Shown: positions 26,107-35,889, counted from the first letter of the stretch. The stretch: 64,000 nt of DNA from a bacterium (GCA_016719645.1 JADJYS010000037.1:1-64000); one strand, 5' to 3'. Notes: generated by a model from the letters alone, not told the origin. Translations and numbers: made by a program.

Positions 26107-27330
26107 TCACTCCGTGATGACGATCGTGTAGTCGCGGTTGACCGTCTGCGCTCCCTCCGGGCAGGAGTCGTAGACGGTGACGTGCACCTCCCAGCTCCCC
26201 ACCGCCTCCGCGGTGGGCGTGCCGGTCAGCACTCCCGAGGAGAGCGTCTCCAGGCCCGGGATCGCCACCGTGGGGATGGCCCAGCGGGAGACCGAACCCT
26301 GGCCGCCGCTGGTCGCCGGTTCGAAGTAGTAGGGCTGGCCGACGCGGCCGTTCGGCGGCTGGCCGCTGGTGATCACCAGCGGCGGGCAGTCGCCCGGGTC
26401 GGCGCGGGTCAGCACGTCCACGCAGTCGCCGCTGCAGTGGGGTGGGGAGGTGCCGCGCCAGGTCGAGCGCTTGGTGGCCGAGCCCGGCCCGTCCAGCGTC
26501 ATCGTGCCGCGCTCGATCTCGTCCCCGTCGATCCGCTCGAAGTGGAAGGTGTCGCCGCAGATCCGGCCGGTGTAGGTGTCGCCGGACTGGTCGACGTAGC
26601 TGGCCTCGTCGCCGTCTTGGGTGACCGTGAGCGTGACGTCGCCGCTGAACGGTTCGCCGCAGCTGTTGCCGCACTGGTAGGTGCCGGTCCAGGTCCCGGC
26701 GAAGTCGGCGGGCGCGTCGCACTCGCCCTCGACCAGGTCCATCGCCACGGCGTCGACGCTGAACTCGGCGTCGATGTTCGCGGTGACGCTCAGGCACAGG
26801 ACCGTCGTGCCGCTGTTGATGATCTGCAGCGTGGGGCCGTCGGCGGCGGCGGTCTCGGGGTCGACGACCAGCGACGTGCCGTGGCTGACCGTGAACGGAC
26901 CGTAGAGGATGCCCGCCTCGCACACGGTGGCGGGGTCGTCGCCGACGCGGATGAACGCCGTGGCGCCGAGGTCCTCGTCTCCGCCGAAGAGGCGGGCCGC
27001 CTTGCGGGCGATCAGCCGCCACAGCGGGACCCCGTCGACCTGCACGTGGTCGAGCGTCGCGGCGACGTCGATCTCGGCGGCGGTCACCGGCGCGAGATCG
27101 GGCGGCAGCTGGAGCGTGAACACGAGCGTGGACGTCACGCCGGCGGCGAGCTGGACGTCGGCGACGGCGCCTTCGAGCTCGGCCACCACGCGCTGGGGCT
27201 GGGGGTCCTGGGGTTGGCCGGGGCCGTCGTCGCCGGAGCAGCCGCCGATGAGGCAGCAGGCTGCCAGGATCGACGCGCCCTGGATCGAGGTGGTCAGGAG
27301 CGATGCGCTCAGGGATCGGTGTCGGGTCAT
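26107..27330 (-). CDS. Large lipoprotein with Ig-like C-terminal domain
   Basis: I use ATG at 27330, preceded on the minus strand by gaggag, rather than the longer frame to 27390. The N-terminus is a lipoprotein signal (ASILAACCLIGGC) followed by GDDGPGQPQDPQPQ linker. The middle has a beta-rich domain (GTWTGTYQCGNSCGEPFSGD with several cysteines). The last 90 residues form a putative Ig domain of the He-PIG type (LVITSGQPPNGRVGQPYYFE ... LTGTPTAEAVGSWEVHVTVY). These domains are common in cell-surface proteins. About 407 residues; intact. Function unknown. A small GC-rich inverted repeat (25996-26021) lies between its end and the convergent gene. Confidence 0.75.
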   Translation of the reverse strand: MTRHRSLSASLLTTSIQGASILAACCLIGGCSGDDGPGQPQDPQPQRVVAELEGAVADVQLAAGVTSTLVFTLQLPPDLAPVTAAEIDVAATLDHVQVDGVPLWRLIARKAARLFGGDEDLGATAFIRVGDDPATVCEAGILYGPFTVSHGTSLVVDPETAAADGPTLQIINSGTTVLCLSVTANIDAEFSVDAVAMDLVEGECDAPADFAGTWTGTYQCGNSCGEPFSGDVTLTVTQDGDEASYVDQSGDTYTGRICGDTFHFERIDGDEIERGTMTLDGPGSATKRSTWRGTSPPHCSGDCVDVLTRADPGDCPPLVITSGQPPNGRVGQPYYFEPATSGGQGSVSRWAIPTVAIPGLETLSSGVLTGTPTAEAVGSWEVHVTVYDSCPEGAQTVNRDYTIVITE

Positions 27331-27563
27331 CACGGGGCTCCTCGAGTCGGTATAATAGGTATGTCCTCGGCACCAGGAATTCAGGAGCATATCCGACTTA
27401 TTTAAAGGAGATCAAGGGGGCGGCGACCGCAACCTGTTGCGAATTTATGATATGAAAAGGGGGCGGTCGCGGGATCAGGCCCCCCCCCGGCCCTGGAATG
27501 CCTATCTCACGGCGACAGCCGGCTGGTAAGATGACGCGGCGTGGTTCGCAAGCGGAGGGGCTC

Positions 27564-28466
27564 ATGAACTGCAGTTCGAGATTCCGCGGCTGCCTCCTCG
27601 GCCTGGCCGCGGGCGACGCCGTCGGCACGACCGTGGAGTTCCGCCCACGCGGCTCCTTCGCGCCGCTGATGGACATGGTGGGCGGAGGACCGTTCGGGCT
27701 GTTGCCCGGCCAGTGGACCGACGACACCTCGATGGCGCTCTGCCTGGCGACCAGCCTCGTCGAACGGGGCGGCTTCGACGCCGACGACCAGATGCGCCGC
27801 TACTGCCGTTGGCGTTACGAGGGCTACCTGAGCAGCACCGGCGCCTGCTTCGACATCGGCAACGCGACCGCGGCCGCCCTGGCGCGCTACCGCCGCGACG
27901 GCGATCCGTTCGCCGGTTCCACGGACCCCGACACGGCCGGCAACGGCAGCCTCATGCGCCTCGCGCCGGTCCCGATGTTCTGGTGCCCGGATATCGACGC
28001 CGCGGAACGTTTCGCCGGCGAGAGCTCGCGCACCACGCACGGCGCCCCGGAGTGCGTCGACGCCTGCCGGCTGTTCGCCCGGATCCTCGTGCGGGCGCTG
28101 CGGGGCGAGCCGAAGGACGCCGTCCTGCTCGGCGACGCGGACGGCTTCGCCGCGGCGCCGCGGATCGCCGCGATCGCGCGCGGCGGCTACCGCGACCAGA
28201 CCGAGCGCGACATCCGCGGCACCGGCTACGTCGTGGCGTCGCTCGAGGCCGCCCTGTGGGCCTTCTCGCGCACCGACAGCTTCGCCGACGCGGTGCTCGC
28301 CGCCGCGAACCTGGGCGACGACGCCGACACCACGGCCGCGGTGTGCGGCCAGGTGGCCGGCGCGTTCTACGGTGAGGATGGCATTCCGGCGCCCTGGCTA
28401 GACCGGCTGGCGATGCGGGAGGAGATCGCGGCGCTGGCCGACGGGCTGGAGTCGGGACGGAGCTAG
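27564..28466 (+). CDS. ADP-ribosylglycohydrolase family protein
   Basis: A 300-residue intact protein from ATG 27564 with ggagggg upstream. It has the family's opening FRGCLLGLAAGDAVGTTVEF, the metal-binding TDDTS at 52-56 (QWTDDTSMALCLA), a mid-protein GNGSLMRLAPVPM and the second metal site GDDADTTAAVCGQVAGA near residue 250. These bind two Mg ions in the enzyme that removes ADP-ribose from arginine (DraG) or from DNA. Its substrate is unknown. There is no dinitrogenase reductase nearby, so DraG in nitrogen fixation is unlikely. The upstream 27331-27563 has no gene; it carries a C-run (gccccccccc) near 27480. Confidence 0.88.
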   Translation: MNCSSRFRGCLLGLAAGDAVGTTVEFRPRGSFAPLMDMVGGGPFGLLPGQWTDDTSMALCLATSLVERGGFDADDQMRRYCRWRYEGYLSSTGACFDIGNATAAALARYRRDGDPFAGSTDPDTAGNGSLMRLAPVPMFWCPDIDAAERFAGESSRTTHGAPECVDACRLFARILVRALRGEPKDAVLLGDADGFAAAPRIAAIARGGYRDQTERDIRGTGYVVASLEAALWAFSRTDSFADAVLAAANLGDDADTTAAVCGQVAGAFYGEDGIPAPWLDRLAMREEIAALADGLESGRS

Positions 28467-28648
28467 GACGGGACCAGCGCCGACTGCCGCACCAGCGTTT
28501 CCGCCGCCCGCATCGACCAGGACGGCCTCCGATCGGAATGGCGGCTTCCTCGTCGGCACCTTGTTGTGATATCCTGCGGTGCTGCCAGGCAATCCGCCAC
28601 AGGAGCACGGCCCCTGCAACAAGCCGCGGCATGCGGCAGGACGAGCCC

Positions 28649-28912
28649 ATGAGTTCAGGCACGCCGAACGACACCCATCCCGCGATCGAGGCCTACCTGG
28701 TCGCCGGCTACCGCAACATGTCGCACGCCCAGAAACTCGAGCGCGTCCGGGCGCTCACGAGAGCTGTCCAGGAGCTCGCGCTGCTCGACGTCCGTCGCCG
28801 TCACCCGGGCGCCGAGGAGCGGGAGCTGGCGCTACGGGTCGCCTCGCGGTGGCTCGATCCGAACCTGATGGTGCGCGCCTTCGGCTGGGATGTCGGCAAG
28901 GAGGGGTACTGA
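28649..28912 (+). CDS. Small helical protein paired with nucleotidyltransferase
   Basis: An 87-residue protein from ATG 28649, mostly alpha-helical (LERVRALTRAVQELALLDVR, RRHPGAEERELALRVASRWL). The stop overlaps the start of the next gene by one base (TGATG), so translation is coupled. Proteins of this shape, with a helical pair ending in 'RR.P...E.EL..R.A..WL', frequently precede a stand-alone nucleotidyltransferase in bacterial genomes. That arrangement is seen in some toxin-antitoxin-like modules. I know of no defined role, and it may be the regulatory partner. Confidence 0.62.
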   Translation: MSSGTPNDTHPAIEAYLVAGYRNMSHAQKLERVRALTRAVQELALLDVRRRHPGAEERELALRVASRWLDPNLMVRAFGWDVGKEGY

Positions 28913-29487
28913 TGCTCTCCGAACCCATCCTCGTCCTGGCGAGGCTCGTCCGCATCTTCGATGCGCTCGGAATTCGTTACCTCGTGGGAGGCTCGTTGGC
29001 CAGCTCGCTCTACGGGATCCCTCGCGCCACGCAGGACGTGGATCTGGTCGCCGACCTCGAACTCTCCCATGTGGATGGCCTTTCCGCCGCGCTCAGTGGC
29101 GGGTTCTATGCCGATGCCGTGATGATCCGGGATGCCGTCGACCGGCACGAGTCGTTCAACGTCGTCGACCTCGAAACGATGTTCAAGGCCGACATCTTCG
29201 TGGCTCGCGGGGATCCCTGGTCCTGCGAGGAGATGGCGAGAGCGCGTCCAGAGCAAATCGACGTGCCCGGAGGCGCGGTTTCGATCAACTTCGCAAGCCC
29301 GGAGGACACCCTGCTCCACAAGATGGTCTGGTACAAGCTCGGGAACCAGACTTCGGAGCGGCAATGGCGCGACATCGTCGGCGTGGTGAAGGTGCAGGGC
29401 GCATCGCTGGAGGTCGCGTATCTCGAGCGCTGGGCGCCGACGCTCGGCGTGTCGGATCTGCTGCTTCGAGCGCTGAAGGAAGCCTGA
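28912..29487 (+). CDS. Nucleotidyltransferase-fold protein
   Basis: A 191-residue protein. Residues 24-46 hold the polymerase-beta-type nucleotidyltransferase signature: GGS at 26-28 followed by D42 and D44 (IPRATQDVDLVADL). The rest is helical, with LHKMVWYKLGNQTSERQWRD typical of AbiEii/DUF6036-like nucleotidyltransferases. Such enzymes modify tRNA or proteins in toxin-antitoxin systems. It overlaps the 87-residue gene by one base. No membrane segment. The pairing suggests a two-gene module; biochemical activity is not demonstrated. Confidence 0.72.
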   Translation: MLSEPILVLARLVRIFDALGIRYLVGGSLASSLYGIPRATQDVDLVADLELSHVDGLSAALSGGFYADAVMIRDAVDRHESFNVVDLETMFKADIFVARGDPWSCEEMARARPEQIDVPGGAVSINFASPEDTLLHKMVWYKLGNQTSERQWRDIVGVVKVQGASLEVAYLERWAPTLGVSDLLLRALKEA

Positions 29488-29551
29488 TGGTTCGGCGCCT
29501 GGTTTCCGGCGACGCCGCCGGACCGACTAGCCGCCACAGCAGGAGCCGGAG

Positions 29552-30025
29552 ATGATCATCGGCACGATCCACGATACGGGCCTCGAGGCCCTCCTCGCCC
29601 TGGTCGTCGCCAACACCGTCGCCCAGCTCATCAAGTTCGGGCGCGACTGGCGCAAGCTCGGCCGCCCGAACTTCGACCTGCTGGTCGCCACCGGCGGCAT
29701 GCCCTCGAGCCACAGCTCCACCGTGACGGCCCTGGGCGTCTCGGTCGGCCTGGTCGCCGGCTGGAACTCGCCGGTGTTCGCCGTGGCCGCCTGCTTCGCG
29801 CTGGTCACGATGTTCGACGCCGCCGGCCTGCGCCGCTCCGCGAGCCTGCAGGCCCAGGCCCTGAACGTGATCGTGCGCGAGCTGCTCGCGCCGGACCACC
29901 GGCTCAACCGCCACAAGCTGAAGGAATTCCTGGGGCACACGCCCCGCGAGGTGCTGGCCGGGGCCGTGCTGGGCGCCGGCGTCAGCCTGGGGCTGCGGTG
30001 GCTGCTGGTGCGGCTCGGGAGCTAG
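29552..30025 (+). CDS. DUF212 membrane protein (divergent PAP2-like)
   Basis: A 157-residue intact protein of the DUF212/COG1963 family, related to the PAP2 phosphatase and vanadium haloperoxidase superfamily. It shows the family sequence GRPNFDLLVATGGMPSSHSS (the G-x-x-SSHSS catalytic-like motif at 48-55) and RHKLKEFLGHTPREVLAGAV, with three or four hydrophobic helices. Many family members dephosphorylate undecaprenyl pyrophosphate or phosphatidic-acid-like lipids; in this divergent group the substrate is not established. It begins 64 bases after the nucleotidyltransferase. Confidence 0.85.
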   Translation: MIIGTIHDTGLEALLALVVANTVAQLIKFGRDWRKLGRPNFDLLVATGGMPSSHSSTVTALGVSVGLVAGWNSPVFAVAACFALVTMFDAAGLRRSASLQAQALNVIVRELLAPDHRLNRHKLKEFLGHTPREVLAGAVLGAGVSLGLRWLLVRLGS

Positions 30026-30255
30026 GACGCCGGCGCTCCGCAGAGGAATCGTCCGCAACTTACCATGTAATAATATCTTGCCATGATGCTGCCCCGGAGG
30101 CGGTTGCGCCGGACGGAGGGTGTCCACATCTATTAACGATATTGACACTGCATCTCGTTATTGGTTGATGGGGAGTCTCGACCATGTCTCTACCCGCGCG
30201 ACGCAAGCCCGTGTCGCGTGCGGGCAGACCCGGAGCGATCCCCAAGGAGTCATCG

Positions 30256-31011
30256 ATGCGCCACACTAAAGCCCTGCTGACGATCCTCTGCCTCGCCCTG
30301 GCCGTGACCGCGGCGTCCCTGCCGACCACGGCGTCGGCGGCGGCCTACTCGATCACCTGGCTGGACATGTCGCCGAACGCGTTCGGCTCGGTGGTGCCCA
30401 ACGGCTCGGTGTTCTTCGTGCCGGGCATCGGCAACGTCACGGTCACCTACTCGGTCCCCGCCCACTGGACGCACGGGCGCTACCAGAACCCCGCCTACAC
30501 GGTGGGCAACGTCGTCAGCGGGCCGGACACGTACTCGTGGTCGAACTACGAGCACTTCGGCACCATCTTCACGCCCGGCCTGCTGGGCCCGGAGACGGCG
30601 ACCATCACCTACACGTTCGCGGGCACGCTGCCGGCGGGTTCGGTCTTCGTCGGGACCATCGGCCTCGGCGCCACCACCAGCTTCGGCGGCGGCGCCTCCG
30701 TGACGACCGTCAACCAGAATGGCACGTTCCTGGGCGACTACATCGGCGACGTCACCGCCGGCGCTTCGCAGTTCACCGGCGGGGCGGGCACGTTCTCGGT
30801 GCAGAACTCGGTCACGGGCGCCGGCGGCGCCAACCCCTGGTGGAACACGCAGCTGGGCGTGGTGCGCATCGACGACGCGGTGTCGAGCCTCACCGTGAAC
30901 CAGAGCCTGATCCGCGGCGACGGCATCGGCGTCAACATCGGCTTCGAGCCCCACGGGATCGTCGCCGACGAGGCTGCGACCTGGGGCGAAGTCAAAGCCC
31001 TGTTCGAGTAG
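30256..31011 (+). CDS. Secreted protein with C-terminal WGxVK tail
   Basis: A 251-residue protein from ATG 30256 (aaggag at 30244-30249) with a classical signal peptide (TKALLTILCLALAVTAASLP, cleavage after SAAA). The mature domain is beta-rich and glycine/threonine-heavy (ATITYTFAGTLPAGSVFVGT, GASQFTGGAGTFSVQ), like PEP-CTERM-type extracellular proteins. It ends ADEAATWGEVKALFE, the same tail pattern as the proteins encoded at 37462 and 43769. The 230-base leader (30026-30255) is AT-rich and contains TTGACA at 30142-30147 as a possible -35 element, but the -10 is poor. Confidence 0.75.
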   Translation: MRHTKALLTILCLALAVTAASLPTTASAAAYSITWLDMSPNAFGSVVPNGSVFFVPGIGNVTVTYSVPAHWTHGRYQNPAYTVGNVVSGPDTYSWSNYEHFGTIFTPGLLGPETATITYTFAGTLPAGSVFVGTIGLGATTSFGGGASVTTVNQNGTFLGDYIGDVTAGASQFTGGAGTFSVQNSVTGAGGANPWWNTQLGVVRIDDAVSSLTVNQSLIRGDGIGVNIGFEPHGIVADEAATWGEVKALFE

Positions 31012-31156
31012 CACGGGTGCGTCGGCCCGGTCCGCGATGATGCGGGCCGGGCCGACATCCACGGCGACCGCTTGTGCTTCCTCCGCCGCATGCGCTCTGG
31101 TATGGTTCCGGTCGATGACTCGTATTCGGAGGATCGCCGACCCGCCAAGGAGCCCC

Positions 31157-34144
31157 ATGGAGCGCACGCCGAGGGAGCCCCATCCGCCAAGCCGCCCGAT
31201 CGCTTCCCCCATCCTCCACGTGCTGTTCTTCCTCTCCGGCGCCGCCGCGTTGGTTTACCAAGTGACCTGGGCCCGTTCGCTGAGCCTGGTGTTCGGCGGC
31301 ACCCACCTGGCGGTGGCGACCGTGCTGGCCGTGTTCATGGGCGGTCTGGCCCTCGGCAGCGCCTGGCTGGGACGCCGTGCCGACCGGACGGCGCGACCGC
31401 TGCGCCTGTACGGCTTGCTGGAGCTGGGCATCGGTGTCTGCGGCCTCGGTTTCATGCTGTTCGTCGACCATGCCACCGCTTTCTACGCGCCGCTCGCCCG
31501 AGCCGCAGACGGCCACCCCGCCCTGCTGACCGCGATGCGGGTCGCGCTCGCCGCGGGCGCGATGATCGTGCCGACCACGCTCATGGGCGGGACGCTGCCG
31601 GTGCTGTCGCGTCTGGTGGTCGGCGGCGACGATGAGGGGCGTGGGCGTGTCGCGCGGCTCTACGCGACCAACACGCTCGGCGCGGTGGCGGGCGTGCTGC
31701 TGTCAGGGTTCGTGCTGCTGAGGCTGTTCGGGGTCGATGCGACCATGGCGACCGCGGTCGGGCTGAACGTCCTGGCCGGGGCGGCGGCACTGACCGCGGG
31801 GAGGTCGGAACGCGCGGCCGGCGACGTCGGCGCTCCGTCGGCTGGGATGGCGGCCCGCCCCGTCGCGGTGATGGCGTGGCCCGAGCGCTTCGCGCTCGGC
31901 GGCATCGCCGTGGGCGGCTTCTGCGCTCTCGGCTACGAGGTGCTCTGGACCCGCACGCTGACCATGGTGGTCGGGACCTCGACCTACAGCTTCGCGATCA
32001 TGCTGGCCGCCTTCCTGGGCGGCATCACGCTGGGCAGCTTCCTGTGCGGTGCGTGGCTGGCGCGTCGCCGTCGGCGGGAGGACGACCGCGGACCCGTCGC
32101 GGCGTTCGCGATGGTCGAGATCGCACTGGCGACGGCCGCGCTGGCGACCACGGCCCTGATGAGCCGGCTGCCGGAGCACGCGCTGCGCCTGCAGGGCGTG
32201 TTCGGCGGCGACGGTCCGGCGCCCGGCGCCCGCAACGCGGCGACGGCGATCGTCGCGGTCGCCGTCATGCTGGTGCCGGCCGCGCTCTCGGGCGCCGCCT
32301 TCCCGCTGGCGACCTCCGTCGTGGCGGCGGGGCGTCGTCGCGTCGGGCGTGCGGTCGGCGACGTCGCCACCTGCAACACCGCCGGCGCCATCCTCGGCGC
32401 CGCGGCGGCTGGCTTCGTCCTGGTCCAGGCGTTCGGCGTGGAGCGCTCCCTGCTGCTGCTGGTCGCGCTGCAGGCGGGCGCCGGCGCCGTGATCGCGGCG
32501 CGCGCCGCCGGCAGGCGCGCGGCGGTCGCGGCGGCCGTGGCCGTGTTCGCGCTGCTGGCCGCCCTCGGCGCCGGCGGCGCCCGCAACCTGCTCTGGAACC
32601 CGCGCTACTTCGCGATCTTCGTCAACAACCAGCGCGACCTGTTCGAGTCGCGCGAGCGCATCGAGCGCGGGCTCGAGATCGTGGACGTCGTCTACTACCA
32701 CGAGGGGGTCAACGAGACGATCAGCGTCATCCGGCCCCTGGGCGGCGACCAGGCCTTCATCGTCAACGGCCGCTCCGAGGCCACCACCGTGCGGGCCGAC
32801 ATGCAGTGCCAATACGCGCTCGGCCACGTGCCGATGCTCCTGCACCCGGCGCCGGAGCGCGTGTTCGTGCTGGGATCGGGCAGCGGCATGACGCTGGGGG
32901 CGACGACCCTGCACCCCGAGGCGCGCTCGATCACCCTGGCGGAGATCGAGCGGGACGTGCTGCCGGCCACGCGCACGTTCGCGGAGTGGAACCACCGGGC
33001 GCTCGACAACCCCAAGGTCCGCGTCGTCCACGACGACGGGCGCAATTTCCTGGCCGTGACCGACGAGCGCTTCGACGTCATCACGGCGGATCCGATCCAC
33101 CCCTGGTCGGGCGGGGCGGCCTACCTCTACACCGACGAGTACTTCCGGCTGGCGGCGTCGCGGTTGGCGCCGGGCGGCATCATCGCGCAGTGGCTGCCCC
33201 TCTACGAGCTGACGCCGCAGGACGTCGGGACGGTCGTGCGCACGTTCGCCCGCAACTTCGAGCACGTGCTGGTCTGGCTGACCTGGTGGGACGCCGAGCT
33301 GATCGGCAGCAACCAGCCGTTCGCGATCGATCCCGAGGCACTGGCGAGACGCGCCTCGGCGGGCGCCGTGGCCGCCGACCTGGCGGCGGTGAACATGGCG
33401 GGAGAGACGGGCCTGCTCGACTACTGCCTGACCGGCACCCGCGGCGCGCGGGCTTTCGCCGACGCCGTGGACGGACTCGTCAACACCGACGACAACCTGC
33501 GGCTGGAATTCTCGGCGCCGCGTTCGATCGGCCGGCCGGAGCTGATGGCCGCGAACATGGCGGCGCTGATCGGGTACCGCGAGACGCCGCCGGAGCTTGC
33601 GGCCGCCGGCGCCGGCGGTCGTCCCGAAGCGGCGCGCCTGGCCGACCGCGCCCACGTGCTCGCGCTGGGCGGCGCGCTGCCGGGCCCGGAGTTCGCGTCG
33701 CTCTCGCGGTCGCTGGCGGAACGCCATCCCGACTACGCCCCGGGCGGCTACCTGCGGCGCGAGGAGGCGGCCCAGCGCGCGGCGCAGCCGCGTCCCCTGG
33801 CCTCCGAAAGCTTCGTCGTCAGGTCGGGGGGGAGGCACCGGCCCTTCCAGCCGACCGCCGTCGCGATGCGGCCCAGCGAGCGCTGGTCGGTCGTCGCGGT
33901 CGTCGATCCCGACACGCGCGAGATGCTCGCCGATGCGTACTTGTCGGGCGATCCCGCAGCTCTCGACCTCGCCGAGCGGGCCTGCGCGACGGAGCTGATG
34001 GCCGCCCTGCGCACCGCGTGGGGTCCGAGCTTCGGTCCCGCCCCCGCGCCGCCGGACGAATACCAGGCGGTCGCGCGGGCTCGGGACATCCTGGGCAAGG
34101 CCGCCGCCGCCTGGGACCGACGGTCCGAGCCGACCGCGCGCTGA
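31157..34144 (+). CDS. Spermidine synthase-like fusion with membrane transporter domain
   Basis: A 995-residue intact protein from ATG 31157 (aaggag upstream). Residues 15-520 hold about 14 hydrophobic helices with the family pattern FFLSGAAALVYQVTWARSLS and FGGTHLAVATVLAVFMGGLA. Residues 560-760 form a spermidine synthase-type methyltransferase-fold domain (VFVLGSGSGMTLGATTLHPE, VHDDGRNFLAVTDERFDVIT and WLPLYELTPQDVGTVV). Such membrane-fused synthases are widespread but few have a known product. An aminopropyl transferase activity is not proven because substrate residues differ. The C-terminal 200 residues are an unassigned helical domain. Confidence 0.8.
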   Translation: MERTPREPHPPSRPIASPILHVLFFLSGAAALVYQVTWARSLSLVFGGTHLAVATVLAVFMGGLALGSAWLGRRADRTARPLRLYGLLELGIGVCGLGFMLFVDHATAFYAPLARAADGHPALLTAMRVALAAGAMIVPTTLMGGTLPVLSRLVVGGDDEGRGRVARLYATNTLGAVAGVLLSGFVLLRLFGVDATMATAVGLNVLAGAAALTAGRSERAAGDVGAPSAGMAARPVAVMAWPERFALGGIAVGGFCALGYEVLWTRTLTMVVGTSTYSFAIMLAAFLGGITLGSFLCGAWLARRRRREDDRGPVAAFAMVEIALATAALATTALMSRLPEHALRLQGVFGGDGPAPGARNAATAIVAVAVMLVPAALSGAAFPLATSVVAAGRRRVGRAVGDVATCNTAGAILGAAAAGFVLVQAFGVERSLLLLVALQAGAGAVIAARAAGRRAAVAAAVAVFALLAALGAGGARNLLWNPRYFAIFVNNQRDLFESRERIERGLEIVDVVYYHEGVNETISVIRPLGGDQAFIVNGRSEATTVRADMQCQYALGHVPMLLHPAPERVFVLGSGSGMTLGATTLHPEARSITLAEIERDVLPATRTFAEWNHRALDNPKVRVVHDDGRNFLAVTDERFDVITADPIHPWSGGAAYLYTDEYFRLAASRLAPGGIIAQWLPLYELTPQDVGTVVRTFARNFEHVLVWLTWWDAELIGSNQPFAIDPEALARRASAGAVAADLAAVNMAGETGLLDYCLTGTRGARAFADAVDGLVNTDDNLRLEFSAPRSIGRPELMAANMAALIGYRETPPELAAAGAGGRPEAARLADRAHVLALGGALPGPEFASLSRSLAERHPDYAPGGYLRREEAAQRAAQPRPLASESFVVRSGGRHRPFQPTAVAMRPSERWSVVAVVDPDTREMLADAYLSGDPAALDLAERACATELMAALRTAWGPSFGPAPAPPDEYQAVARARDILGKAAAAWDRRSEPTAR

Positions 34145-34170
34145 TACAGCGACCAACCGAGGAGTCGTCC

Positions 34171-35883
34171 ATGACCGGATCGAGCGTCGCGCATTCCGCC
34201 TTGATCGCGCTGGCCGCCGTCCTGGCCGCCGGCGCCGCCCCCGCCGCCGACCGCGTCACCGGCCGCGCCTTCACCACCCGCTCCGAAGTGATCGCGCCGC
34301 ACGCCATGGCCTGCACCAGCCAGCCCCTGGCCACGCAGATCGCCCTGGACGTGTTGAAGGCCGGCGGCTCGGCCGTCGACGCGGCCATCGCGGCCAACGC
34401 CGCCCTCGGCCTGATGGAACCCACCGGCAGCGGCATCGGGGGCGACCTGTTCGCCATCGTCTGGGATGCGAAGTCCGGCAAGCTCTACGGGCTGAACGCC
34501 AGCGGGCGCTCGCCGCGCGCCCTCACGCTGGAGGAGTTCCGCAAGCGCGGCCTGGAGTTCGTGCCGCCGCGCGGCCCGCTGCCGATCTCGGTGCCCGGTT
34601 GCGTCGACGGCTGGTTCGAACTGCACACCAAGTTCGGACTGCTGCCGATGTCCGATCTGCTGGCCCCGACCGTGCGCTACGCCCGCGAGGGCTTCCCCGT
34701 CTCCGAGCTCATCGCCCACTACTGGCGGCTCAGCGTGCCGAACCTGATCGAGCACCCCGGCTTCCGCGAGGCCTTCACGCGCGACGGACGCGGCCCGGCC
34801 AAGGGCGAGATGTGGACCAACCCGCTGCTGGCGGCCACCCTCGAGCGGATCGGCCGCGAGGGTCGCGACGCCTTCTATAAGGGGGAGATGGCGCGCACCA
34901 TCGCCGGCACGGTACAGCGGGCCGGCGGCTTCCTGAGCTACGAGGATCTCGCGGCCCACCGCAGCGAGTGGGTCGAGCCCATCTCGACGACCTACCGCGG
35001 CGTCGAGGTCTGGGAGCTGCCGCCCAACGGCCAGGGCCTCGCCACCCTGCAGATCCTCAACCTGCTCGAGGGCTACGACGTCGCGGGGATGGGCTTCGGC
35101 AGCCGCGAGTACGTCCACGCGTTCGTCGAGGCCAAGAAGCTGGCCTTCGAGGACCGGGCGCGCTTCTACGCCGACCCCGATTTCGCCGACATGCCCGTGG
35201 CCGGCCTGCTGTCGAAGGCCTACGCCGACGAGCGCCGCGCGCTGATCGACCCGCGCCGCGCCGCGCGCCGCGTCGACGCCGGCAACCCGGCCCTGCGCCA
35301 GGGCGACACGATCTACCTGACCGTCGCCGACGCCGACCGCAACATGGTGTCCCTGATCCAGAGCAACTACCGCGGCATGGGCAGCGGCGTCTGCCCCGAG
35401 GGCCTGGGCTTCTGCCTGCAGGACCGCGGCGAGCTGTTCAGCCTCAAGCCCGGCGAGGCCAACACCTACGCGCCGGGCAAGCGCCCCTTCCACACCATCA
35501 TCCCGGCCTTCGCCACCCGCGACGGCGAGCCCTGGCTCAGCTTCGGCGTCATGGGGGGCAGCACCCAGCCGCAGGGCCAGGTGCAGATCATCGTCAACCT
35601 GGTGGATTTCGGGATGGACCTGCAAGCGGCGGGCGACGCCCCGCGCATCCTGCACGAAGGCTCCAGCGAACCCACCGGCACCCTGATGACCGACGGGGGC
35701 GTGGTCAGCCTCGAGTCGGGCTTCGCCGCCGAGGTGATCCGCGACCTGGCCGGGATGGGCCACGACATCCGGGCGGACGTGGGCTCGTTCGGCGGCTACC
35801 AGGCCATCATGTACGACGCCGCGCAGGGCGTGTACTACGGGGCCAGCGAGTCGCGCAAGGACGGGCAGGCGGCGGGATACTGA
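34171..35883 (+). CDS. ggt: Gamma-glutamyltranspeptidase
   Basis: A 570-residue intact preprotein with a signal peptide (SALIALAAVLAAGAAPAADR). The family landmarks are in order: LATQIALDVLKAGGSAVDAA, SGIGGDLFAIVWD, VPGCVDGWFELHTKFG, and GDTIYLTVADADRN, in which T380 is the catalytic nucleophile freed by autoprocessing into large and small chains. GVMGGSTQPQGQVQ follows. The enzyme cleaves gamma-glutamyl bonds such as glutathione in the periplasm. It sits 27 bases after the spermidine-synthase fusion, with gaggag at 34159-34164, so the two are probably an operon. Confidence 0.93.
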   Translation: MTGSSVAHSALIALAAVLAAGAAPAADRVTGRAFTTRSEVIAPHAMACTSQPLATQIALDVLKAGGSAVDAAIAANAALGLMEPTGSGIGGDLFAIVWDAKSGKLYGLNASGRSPRALTLEEFRKRGLEFVPPRGPLPISVPGCVDGWFELHTKFGLLPMSDLLAPTVRYAREGFPVSELIAHYWRLSVPNLIEHPGFREAFTRDGRGPAKGEMWTNPLLAATLERIGREGRDAFYKGEMARTIAGTVQRAGGFLSYEDLAAHRSEWVEPISTTYRGVEVWELPPNGQGLATLQILNLLEGYDVAGMGFGSREYVHAFVEAKKLAFEDRARFYADPDFADMPVAGLLSKAYADERRALIDPRRAARRVDAGNPALRQGDTIYLTVADADRNMVSLIQSNYRGMGSGVCPEGLGFCLQDRGELFSLKPGEANTYAPGKRPFHTIIPAFATRDGEPWLSFGVMGGSTQPQGQVQIIVNLVDFGMDLQAAGDAPRILHEGSSEPTGTLMTDGGVVSLESGFAAEVIRDLAGMGHDIRADVGSFGGYQAIMYDAAQGVYYGASESRKDGQAAGY

Positions 35884-35889
35884 CCGCGA

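Noticed and set aside
31703..34156. An 817-codon open frame antisense to the spermidine-synthase fusion
   Set aside because: It is the GC-driven shadow of the real gene: the plus-strand frame has coherent membrane helices and a methyltransferase domain; the minus frame is Arg/Gly/Ala-rich with no motif.
33748..35763. A 671-codon minus-strand frame across gamma-glutamyltranspeptidase
   Set aside because: Low-complexity translation and total overlap with an intact enzyme with all family motifs.
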